A DNA stretch of 64,000 nucleotides from Marinobacter sp. LQ44 (GTDB lineage Bacteria > Pseudomonadota > Gammaproteobacteria > Pseudomonadales > Oleiphilaceae), in the NCBI RefSeq assembly GCF_001447155.2, contig NZ_CP014754.1, positions 2,046,001-2,110,000 on the forward strand, in the 5' to 3' direction. The notes beneath the pieces were generated by a model that saw only the letters and a program-made list of their open reading frames with translations, did no database searches and was not told the origin of the DNA. Position 1 is the stretch's first letter, and each line of letters opens with the position of its first letter. Shown in pieces: positions 29,314 to 36,453 of the stretch. Position numbers and translations under genes: made by a program.

Positions 29314-30330
29314 TCACAGGGATTCCAGCCATTGCAGCAGCTCGGAATTGGATCGCCATACTGGCTTTCGGTGGGACTCCGCCGGAGAATCCCAAATAGG
29401 CTCACAGGTGCGGAGCGCGTCCACTTTCATTCGGAGGGTGATCTCGGCGTATCGGTTGGTGGTCTCCAAACTGACGTGTCCAAGCCAGGCGCGGATGACG
29501 TTGACCTCGACACCTGCTTCAAGCAAATGCACGGCCGTCGTGTGGCGTAAGACATGGGGTGAGATGTGCCGCACTGTGCCATCTGCGCTTTTCTTCACCA
29601 CCTTGACGGTATGACGCCGCACGATCTTGTAGATACCAAATCTGGTCAGCGGCGCACTGTTGCGGGCTAGGAAGACAGCGTCATTGGAGTGGCGTCGTTG
29701 CCGATTTTGCTCCAGTAAGTCCTGCATCAGACCCGCCGTTCGCGTCCACAAAGGACAGGTACGCCATTTGTCACCTTTACCATGCAGCCGTACTCGGGGC
29801 TCAGAACCGAGTTCCAGGTGCGTTGCGCGCAGATCCGCTACCTCCTGTACGCGTGCTCCGGTGTTATAAAGGAAGCGAAGCAAGGCTTGGTCGCGCAGAG
29901 CCTGAGGGTGGTCGGTGGGCAAGGCAGCGAACAGAGCATTAATCTCGTCGCGTTCGAGATACAGAGTCTCGCCCGGTTGCCAGCGTTTGACGGGAATGGA
30001 AGCAATTTGCTGTGCTTCCCCGAGCACGCAGGGCTCACGGCCGGCAAGATACTCGAAGAAGGTATGCAGCGCCGCCAGGCGCTGGTTTCGGGTTCTAACC
30101 CCATTACCACGTTCCTGTTCAAGGTGTTGCAAAAAATGGCGCACTCGCTCGCCAGTGAGATCAGCCAGTTCCAAGCGGGTGATCCGGCAATGCTTATCCT
30201 TTGCAGCGAATTGCAAGAACAGGCGCAGGCTCTCCTTATAACTTCGGATACTGGCCGGGCGCAGCCCCCGTTGGCATTTAAGGTGATCCTCTACGAAGGC
30301 AAAGACGAGACGCCCCAATTGATCCGTCAT
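29314..30330 (-). CDS. RIT tyrosine recombinase, third gene (RitC)
   Basis: A 338-residue tyrosine recombinase with an N-terminal SAM-like core-binding domain (about residues 1-100) and a catalytic domain. Catalytic residues visible are Arg160 (Asn-Thr-Gly-Ala-Arg-Val-Gln-Glu), a Gly-Lys-Gly-Asp-Lys beta-hairpin lysine near 185-188, His259 and Arg262 (His-Val-Leu-Arg-His-Thr), His285 (Leu-Gly-His-Val) and the nucleophile Tyr294. Its ATG overlaps the stop of the second gene (ATGA). In RIT elements the three recombinases are thought to act together; the order A, B, C is assigned by transcription direction. Confidence 0.9.
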   Translation of the reverse strand: MTDQLGRLVFAFVEDHLKCQRGLRPASIRSYKESLRLFLQFAAKDKHCRITRLELADLTGERVRHFLQHLEQERGNGVRTRNQRLAALHTFFEYLAGREPCVLGEAQQIASIPVKRWQPGETLYLERDEINALFAALPTDHPQALRDQALLRFLYNTGARVQEVADLRATHLELGSEPRVRLHGKGDKWRTCPLWTRTAGLMQDLLEQNRQRRHSNDAVFLARNSAPLTRFGIYKIVRRHTVKVVKKSADGTVRHISPHVLRHTTAVHLLEAGVEVNVIRAWLGHVSLETTNRYAEITLRMKVDALRTCEPIWDSPAESHRKPVWRSNSELLQWLESL

Positions 30331-31316
30331 GATAGCTCCTCCTCTCTGCGGGGATCGGCGAATCGCTCGAACCGTTGGCTCGCCTCCCGGAGCAGTGCTT
30401 CGGTGATGGTCAGATACCAGGCAGTCGATGCCGGGTCGGCATGGCCCATGAAGGTTGATAGATGAAAGAGCCGTTGATTGGGATCCACGCCGGTGCGATA
30501 CCAGCGGAGCAGAGTTGCGACCGCGAAGGAATGGCGCAGGCAGTGCAGATGAGGTTGGCGTACGCCAGGTGGCACGTACGGATCCATCTTCAGTATCAAG
30601 TGGTGAAATGTCTGACTGACCGTCTCAATACGCATTGGCTTGCGCTCTGGGAAAAAGCTGAAAGAAAATACCGGATCATCCGGCTGCCATGGCCCATACC
30701 GATCAACGCCAAACTGTAGATAGACAGCGATCTGTTGCGCCATGCGCGGGCCAAAGGGGACCAAACGCGTCTTGCCAAACTTGCTCTTGTCGATCACCAG
30801 AAGGCTGCGCTGGCAATCGACGTCGCGATACCGAAGATGCACAATCTCGCCGACACGCAGGCCCAAACCGTACATCAGCGAGAAGATTGTTCGGTAGACC
30901 ATGCCACGACAGGGTGCCCGGGAATTGTCCGGAAGCTGTGACGCCAACGTCAGGATGTCTTCCACCTGAGCCGGTTCGAACAGGAAGGGTTTAAGCTGGG
31001 AAGTCACCGGCTGAGGGTGAGCACGAACCGGAGAATGCGCTAGCCGCTCCTGGGCCACCTGCCAGGCAAAAAAGCAGCGGAGCACCCCCAAGAGGTGGTT
31101 ATAGCTGCGTGGGCGAGTGCGTGGCCGCGAAGCGAGAAAGGCCTCAATCAACGCCGGTTGCACTAACGCCGCATCACTCACCCGTTCCTCGACCAAAAAG
31201 CGATCGAATAATTGCAAGGCGAGCTCTTCAGTATCAAATTTTCGGCCCAGCGCGCGCTTGTAACTCAAGTAAGCCGAAAAATCCTTGCCCAGTACGCTGT
31301 GGAAGGAGGCGGTCAT
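30327..31316 (-). CDS. RIT tyrosine recombinase, second gene (RitB)
   Basis: A 329-residue tyrosine recombinase. Catalytic set: Arg154 in Gly-Leu-Gly-Leu-Arg-Val-Gly-Glu, lysines 179/182 in Lys-Ser-Lys-Phe-Gly-Lys-Thr, His258 and Arg261 in His-Cys-Leu-Arg-His-Ser, His292 in Met-Gly-His-Ala and Tyr301. ATG at 31316 follows GAGGAGG and overlaps the stop of the first gene. A longer frame upstream lies within the first gene and is ignored. It is the middle member of the trio and overlaps the third gene by 4 bases. Confidence 0.9.
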   Translation of the reverse strand: MTASFHSVLGKDFSAYLSYKRALGRKFDTEELALQLFDRFLVEERVSDAALVQPALIEAFLASRPRTRPRSYNHLLGVLRCFFAWQVAQERLAHSPVRAHPQPVTSQLKPFLFEPAQVEDILTLASQLPDNSRAPCRGMVYRTIFSLMYGLGLRVGEIVHLRYRDVDCQRSLLVIDKSKFGKTRLVPFGPRMAQQIAVYLQFGVDRYGPWQPDDPVFSFSFFPERKPMRIETVSQTFHHLILKMDPYVPPGVRQPHLHCLRHSFAVATLLRWYRTGVDPNQRLFHLSTFMGHADPASTAWYLTITEALLREASQRFERFADPRREEELS

Positions 31317-32575
31317 GGCAGCACCTCCTCGTGGCCCAGCGCCACCATGCGCAGGGTTTCCACGTCCACCTTGGTATAGATGCGGGTGGAACTTGGCGAT
31401 GCATGACCAACGTAATCGCCGATGACCTTGAAGTTGAACTCGGCATCGACCAATCGCTGTACGCAAGTGTGGCGCAAGGTGTGCGAACCTGGGCGACGGA
31501 CATTAATACCCGCTTTGCGCAGGTAGTGCGTCGCGCGGCTGGACACAGTAACCGCCGTCACAGGTCGGACGGGCGCCAGAACCCGGAAAAACAGCCTTCG
31601 CTCCTCGACGTGTGGGCGTGCATTTTTTAAGTAGTCGAGAATAGCTTCGCCTACCACTGAAGAGAGAGGGTACGCAGTGGTGTGTCCCGCCTTGCGCTGC
31701 GGCACCAACAGGCGTTCTCTCTTCCAGTCAATATTCTCCAGTGTCAATCCGGCCACCTCATGGCCGCGCAGTCCATACGTGACGAGCAAAAGTAGAATGG
31801 CATAGTCGCGCTTGCCCAGAGCACTGCGCCGATCAACAACATCTAGCATGCGCCGGACGTCGTCCCAGGAGATCGAACGCGGGAGATCGGCCAGCTGATA
31901 CCGACGCGGGGACTCTACGGTAGCGCCGAGATCGCGATTGATCAGCTGCTCGCGGTACAGGTAGCGCAGGAAGACTCGCAAGGAGCTGCACAGCCCCGTC
32001 ATAGAATGCGGGCTCAATCGGCGACCGCTCTCCACCACAAATGCACTGAGTATGGCTGGAGTGAGCTCGGACAAATGCAGCAGGTTGATTCGCGCCAGGT
32101 AGGCTTCCAGGTTATGCAGATAATGGCCATAGTGCCGGAGAGACAGCTCGCGCAGGCCCCGTTCTTCACGCAGATAAACAAAGAACCCCGGTGCCTGAAC
32201 CAGGAAGGGATCTTGACTGGTCCGTCTCCGACCTGTTCCGCGGAAATCGGGCAACATCAGGGACAGCAATTGCTCGATCGGTGTACGAGCATCATTAGCC
32301 ACCCATCGCTTTGCCTGGTATGCGTTCTTGGCGTGAACCTTTACCCAGTGCTTTACATAAGGCTCGACATGAGTCGGAAGCTCGCTCCACTGCGTGGCAC
32401 CATGATCGCGAGCAAACTCGCCAAACTGCCTCAGGAGTGGGACTCGCCGCAAGATTACCCTGGGCCTGTATCCGTGCCCGGCTAACCACGCAACGTACTG
32501 CTCAATCGGTTCCGCGATCCAGGAAGCGCGGATCGCATCGATGGTATCGGGCTTAACGAAGTAATGTTCTAACAT
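31313..32575 (-). CDS. RIT tyrosine recombinase, first gene (RitA)
   Basis: A 420-residue tyrosine recombinase, the first of the trio. Catalytic set: Arg270 in Thr-Tyr-Gly-Leu-Arg-Gly-His-Glu, Lys295 in Arg-Lys-Ala-Gly-His, His365 and Arg368 in His-Thr-Leu-Arg-His-Thr, His391 in Val-Gly-His-Ala and nucleophile Tyr400. The N-terminal 220 residues hold an enlarged core-binding region, longer than in the other two. ATG at 32575 is chosen because AAAGGAG lies 7 bases upstream; a longer frame to 32626 would run up to the terminal repeat. Its promoter must lie in or next to the right inverted repeat. Confidence 0.9.
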   Translation of the reverse strand: MLEHYFVKPDTIDAIRASWIAEPIEQYVAWLAGHGYRPRVILRRVPLLRQFGEFARDHGATQWSELPTHVEPYVKHWVKVHAKNAYQAKRWVANDARTPIEQLLSLMLPDFRGTGRRRTSQDPFLVQAPGFFVYLREERGLRELSLRHYGHYLHNLEAYLARINLLHLSELTPAILSAFVVESGRRLSPHSMTGLCSSLRVFLRYLYREQLINRDLGATVESPRRYQLADLPRSISWDDVRRMLDVVDRRSALGKRDYAILLLLVTYGLRGHEVAGLTLENIDWKRERLLVPQRKAGHTTAYPLSSVVGEAILDYLKNARPHVEERRLFFRVLAPVRPVTAVTVSSRATHYLRKAGINVRRPGSHTLRHTCVQRLVDAEFNFKVIGDYVGHASPSSTRIYTKVDVETLRMVALGHEEVLP

Positions 32576-32629
32576 GACAATCTCCTTTCTGGATGTAGGA
32601 AAGGAAATCATGCGCCCAAACGGCATCTG

Positions 32630-32716
32630 TCGTTATGTGTCCTTTTACACGGGATCCTCCCTATGGATTCAAGGTCTTCCAAAGTGAACGGAACATAATG
32701 GGATAGGGAACATAAT
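32630..32716. repeat. RIT right terminal inverted repeat
   Basis: Partner of the left terminal repeat: 59 of 61 outer bases identical in inverted orientation, with the inner 26 bases less conserved but in register. It contains two ACATAAT copies 17 bases apart. It lies about 55 bases upstream of the first recombinase start and may also hold its promoter. Confidence 0.92.
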
Positions 32717-32746
32717 CCGGATTATGTGTCCCGGCACATAATCCGG
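32710..32746. repeat. Palindromic sequence at RIT right end (candidate recombination core)
   Basis: ACATAATCCGGATTATGT (32710-32727) is a perfect 18-base palindrome. It is followed by GTCCCGGC and another ACATAATCCGG, so 32717-32746 can also form a 12-pair hairpin with a 6-base loop. The left end has no equivalent. The repeated ACATAAT-CCGG unit looks like a recombinase arm plus crossover core. Confidence 0.75.
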
Positions 32747-34393
32747 AACATTCTGTTGAAAGACGCCAGTGAACAATGGCAAAGCCAGCTCGAGCCTCAC
32801 GATTCCAATTATCTTGGCACAGACGCCTATTACGCTTTCCTGGTCCACAACGGGCTCTGGCCGGCAATCATGCGGCAACGCTCCGGGGAAGGTTACCTGA
32901 GTGAGGCGCCCACCCTCAGGGCTGCCATCCTGGCCGGCGACTTTCCTAACGAGATACAGGCCGAGCTGGAACGACTGTTGGACCATTACGGCCAGTATCC
33001 GATCCTGGTTCGCTCGTCGAGCCTGCAGGAAGATGGCTTTGGCAATGCTTTTGCCGGTAAATACGACAGTGTGTTCCTGGTGAATCAGGGGGCACCGGAA
33101 CAACGGCTGTCGGCACTGGAAGACGCCATTCGCCAGGTGTATGCCTCGTCCATGAGCGAAGATGCCCTGGTGTACCGCAAACAGCGGGGCCTGGACCAGC
33201 GGGAAGAGCCCATGGCGTTGCTGATCCAGCGGGTAAACGGGCGGTTTCATGGCCGCTATTATCTGCCCGATGCCGCCGGGGTCGGGGTGTCGCGCAACAC
33301 CTTCGCCTGGGACAGCAGTATGGACCCTGAAGCCGGCATGGTCCGGCTGGTGATGGGCCTGGGCACCCGGGCGGTCGAGCGCATCGAAGGCGATCACGCC
33401 TGCGTGATGGCGCTGGACCACCCCATGCGCCAGCCGTTCCGCAACCAGGACGAAAGCTACCGGTATTCCCAGCACCTGGTGGATTTGTTGGACCTACGGG
33501 ATGGAAAGCTCGACACCCGGCCCCTGAGCCAGTTGCTGGACACCACCAACGATCTGCCCATGGATCACCTGGCCGAGGTGGACCGGGCGGCCAGTACCCG
33601 GGCCGAGCAGATTGGCTTGCAGGGCCCCGTGTGGCGGCTGACCTTCCGCCCGCTAGTTCAGCGCACCCCGTTTATCGGCCGGCTGTCGAATCTGCTGCAC
33701 ACCCTGGAGGCCGGCTACCGGCACCCGGTGGATGTGGAATTCACCCTGCACCTGGACCAACAGAGCAACCCTACCTTCAACCTGGTGCAATGCCGCCCGC
33801 TGGCAACGATTGGTGAGACCGGGCCGGTGGCGATACCTGACGACTTGCCAGAGGGCAACCTGCTGTTCAGAACCCAGGGTCACTTCATGGGTGGCAACAT
33901 CAACCTGTCCATCAAACGGGTGATCCGGGTGGACGCGTCGGTTTACGCGGGGCTGTCCACCAGCCAGCGCTGCGACGTTGCCCGCCGTGTTGGCGAAGCT
34001 GTCCGTGCATCCAGTGTTCCCACCTTGCTGATCGGCCCGGGCCGCTGGGGCACCAGCAGCCCGGATCTTGGCGTTCCTGTCCGCTTTGCTGACATTGCCG
34101 GGGTCGCTGCCCTGGTCGAAGTCTCGGAAAAAGCCGGCGAGATGGTGCCAGACCTGTCCTACGGTTCTCACTTTTTCCAGGACCTGGTGGAAACCGGCAT
34201 CGCCTACGCGGCGCTGTTTCCCGACATCCAGCATTGCCGATATCACCCTGAACGCCTGCCCGGGGCCCCGACGCCCACCAGCACCGAATCGGCGGTCAAC
34301 CGTGCGGTTCAGGTGCATGATCTGCAGGCGCAACACCTGCAACTGACCGGTGATGTGGTGCGCCAGCAACTGGTCTGTTATTTCACCGATTGA
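32747..34393 (+). pseudogene. KaiC-like/PEP-pyruvate-binding domain protein, 3' part (split by RIT element)
   Basis: The remaining 548 codons of the interrupted gene. It contains Ile-Leu-Val-Arg-Ser-Ser-Ser-Leu-Gln-Glu-Asp-Gly-Phe-Gly-Asn-Ala-Phe-Ala-Gly-Lys-Tyr, the PPDK/PEP-synthase N-domain ATP-grasp motif (relatives read Val-Arg-Ser-Ser-Ala...Glu-Asp...Phe-Ala-Gly). Further on are a Pro-Val-Asp-Val-Glu-Phe segment and Gln-Cys-Arg-Pro-Leu, the usual end of that domain. A GTG at 32726 inside the element's right end is in frame and could start a truncated protein that keeps most of the ATP-grasp region but loses the Gly-Gly-Lys motif. No phosphohistidine or PEP-utilising C-terminal domain follows, so even the intact protein was not a full PEP synthase. 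Confidence 0.88.
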
Positions 34394-34447
34394 CCCGTCG
34401 CAACCCAACGCTGTTTTCACCACCATGACCGATGGCATGCTGCTAGA

Positions 34448-35728
34448 ATGCCGGCTATGGAATGGCTCACACACTCTCAAACCGGTTTTCGCCAGACAGC
34501 CCGATATCTGCTGGGCATGCGGCTGGCTATCATTGCCACGCAACTGGTCGCGATTGCCGTTGCCGAAACCACTGTAACACTGGCCCACCGGGCCGAAGCC
34601 CTGATCCTCAGCCTGCTTTATGCCGTCCTGGCCACACTCGCCTGGCTGTGGTTCAGCCGTAAGCCCCCCGAGGCTTTCGTGCCGGTCAGCCTGACACTGG
34701 CCACAGATCTGTTCCTGATCGGCTGCTGGCTGTATTTCACCGGTGGCTACACCAACCCTCTGGTCTCTTTGCTGCTACTGCCCATTGCCGTCGCCATCAT
34801 TCTGGTGCCCAGCCGCCAGAGCATTGTCCTTACCGTCACCGGCGTTGCGGTATATACAGCGCTGGTGCTCTGGCACACCCCGGTCATGCATGACCACCAC
34901 TCGGCAGACCTGGCCAAGCTGCATCTGGTGGGCATGTGGGTGACCTTCGCCCTGACCGCCGCCATTCTGCTTTTGGTGGTTGGCACCCTGTCCCGCAGGC
35001 TAAGGCTGCAACAGTCCCAGCTCTCACACTTCCGGGAAAACCGTTTGCGGGATGAACAGATCATCGCCCTCGGCCTATCCTCGGCTGCGGTTGCCCACCG
35101 GTTGGGTACCCCGCTGAATACCATGACCCTGTTGCTGGATGAGATACGCTCCCATACTGAGGGCCAGACCTCCGTTGCGCTGACTGAAGATCTCGACCTG
35201 ATGGGTCAGCAGTTGAACCTGTGCAGTCAGCACTTGCAGCAACTGACCAAAGCGGCGATTGAAGCCCGCACAGCGCAACTGGAAATACTGGGGGTCAAAG
35301 ACTGGCTCGCCAGGCTCAGGGAGTCGGCCACCCTGCTATGGCCGTCGGGGCCGGTTCAATGGCCGGCTACCCACCCAGACGTCTCGGTGGCCGTGGATGC
35401 CACGCTGGACCAGGCGATACTCAACCTGATGGCAAACGCTCTGACAGCAAGCCCATCCTGGGTCGCCATCAGAAGCCAGCTGTCCGCCTCCGGCCGGGTG
35501 GAGGTGATTGTCGAGGACAAGGGTGACGGCCTCGAAACCGCCCTGCAGGGCACACCGGGTGAGGACATTGTCGACTCCCGTCATGGCCTCGGGGTCGGAT
35601 TGTTCCTCTCCAACGCCACGATCCAGAGGCTTGGGGGCAATCTCCGGGCCATGGCCGGTGAAACAGGTACCACCATGGTCATCGATCTACCGGTTGCCCA
35701 GCCGCGAGGCGAGGAGGTACAACCATGA
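34448..35728 (+). CDS. RegB/PrrB-like redox-sensing histidine kinase
   Basis: A 426-residue sensor kinase with six membrane helices (about residues 20-180), then a dimerisation/phosphoacceptor helix with Ala-His-Arg-Leu-Gly-Thr-Pro-Leu-Asn (His217) and an ATPase domain with an N box (Asn-Leu-Met-Ala-Asn-Ala) and Gly-Leu-Gly-Val-Gly-Leu-Phe. Gly-Gly-Tyr-Thr-Asn-Pro (99-104) matches the quinone-sensing Gly-Gly-x-x-Asn-Pro motif of RegB. Cys259 in Asn-Leu-Cys-Ser-Gln sits where RegB has its redox cysteine. The H box differs from the classical His-Glu-Leu-Gly-Thr-Pro by an Arg. The start may instead be at 34457. It overlaps the regulator gene (ATGA). Confidence 0.88.
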   Translation: MPAMEWLTHSQTGFRQTARYLLGMRLAIIATQLVAIAVAETTVTLAHRAEALILSLLYAVLATLAWLWFSRKPPEAFVPVSLTLATDLFLIGCWLYFTGGYTNPLVSLLLLPIAVAIILVPSRQSIVLTVTGVAVYTALVLWHTPVMHDHHSADLAKLHLVGMWVTFALTAAILLLVVGTLSRRLRLQQSQLSHFRENRLRDEQIIALGLSSAAVAHRLGTPLNTMTLLLDEIRSHTEGQTSVALTEDLDLMGQQLNLCSQHLQQLTKAAIEARTAQLEILGVKDWLARLRESATLLWPSGPVQWPATHPDVSVAVDATLDQAILNLMANALTASPSWVAIRSQLSASGRVEVIVEDKGDGLETALQGTPGEDIVDSRHGLGVGLFLSNATIQRLGGNLRAMAGETGTTMVIDLPVAQPRGEEVQP

Positions 35729-36255
35729 CGATTCGGGAACTCTGGCTGCTGGTCGACGATGACCAGGCTTTTCTCCAGGTTCTGGCCCGCTCCCTGTCTC
35801 GCCAGGGCATTGAAACGCTCTGCGCCAGCGATGCCGACAGCGCTCTGAAGGCCATCCGCAGCCAGGAGGTGAATCGGTGTGTGCTGGATCTCAACCTGGC
35901 CGGGGAAAGTGGCCTGCAACTGTTGCCGGACCTTCTGGAACACCATCCAGACCTGGAAGTACTGGTGCTGACCGGTTACGGCAGCATTGCCACCGCGGTG
36001 GAAGCCATGCGCCGCGGCGCCGCCAACTACCTGTGCAAGCCGGTTACCGTGAGCCAGTTAATGAACGGTTTCGAACCGCTGAACACACCACCGGCCCTGA
36101 GACCCGAGCCGCCGTCGGTGGAAGAAATGGAGTGGGAACACATCCAGCGCGTACTGAACGAACACGATGGCAACATTTCCGCCACCGCCCGGGCCCTGAA
36201 CATGCACCGGCGGACCCTGCAACGCAAACTGCAAAAACACTCACGCTGGCGCTGA
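35725..36255 (+). CDS. RegA/PrrA-like response regulator
   Basis: A 176-residue two-domain regulator. The receiver domain has Val-Asp-Asp-Asp near residue 10 (acidic pocket), Leu-Asp-Leu-Asn-Leu (phosphoacceptor Asp near residue 53), Leu-Thr-Gly-Tyr-Gly-Ser and Cys-Lys-Pro (the conserved Lys). The short C-terminal DNA-binding helix-turn-helix, Asn-Ile-Ser-Ala-Thr-Ala-Arg-Ala-Leu-Asn-Met-His-Arg-Arg-Thr-Leu-Gln-Arg, is the Fis-type signature of RegA/PrrA/ActR. With the kinase it should adjust respiration, carbon or nitrogen genes to redox state. Translationally coupled to the kinase. Confidence 0.9.
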   Translation: MTIRELWLLVDDDQAFLQVLARSLSRQGIETLCASDADSALKAIRSQEVNRCVLDLNLAGESGLQLLPDLLEHHPDLEVLVLTGYGSIATAVEAMRRGAANYLCKPVTVSQLMNGFEPLNTPPALRPEPPSVEEMEWEHIQRVLNEHDGNISATARALNMHRRTLQRKLQKHSRWR

Positions 36256-36453
36256 AAGACGGTGGCCCCCTGTTGACTCGAGAGAATGTCGCCAGAAATT
36301 GACTTCAATCAACCATACACCGCTTTGGTCCAATGTCTTATCGGGCCAGATAGGCTAGCATCGTGCCCCGTTGTGAGGTTGCAATAAACGGACACACCCT
36401 CTCACAGGGAGGAGAGAAACACCCAAACCACCGTTACCCGGAACACCCGACAC

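Larger units (their letters stand above)
29227..32746 (-). mobile_element. Recombinase-in-trio (RIT) element, 3.5 kb
   Basis: Three overlapping tyrosine-recombinase genes on the minus strand, bounded by long terminal inverted repeats (29227-29313 and 32630-32716). This is the hallmark of RIT elements. The boundaries follow from the split host gene: joining 29226 to 32747 restores one frame that reads Met-Leu-Ile-Ala-Arg then Asn-Ile-Leu-Leu-Lys. No target duplication is seen. The right end carries 30 extra palindromic bases (32717-32746) beyond the inverted repeat. There are no cargo genes. All three recombinases look intact, with catalytic residues present, so the element may still be mobile. 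Confidence 0.92.

Noticed and set aside
29314..32575. The three tyrosine recombinases considered as an integron integrase or prophage integrase set
   Set aside because: There is no attC array, no phage genes and no tRNA target. Three tandem overlapping recombinases within terminal inverted repeats fit a RIT element.
32701..32746. Repeated ACATAAT/ATTATGT units considered as a CRISPR array or plasmid iterons
   Set aside because: Copies alternate in orientation, are only 7-11 bases long, and lie exactly at the end of a recombinase element. No cas or rep genes are present.
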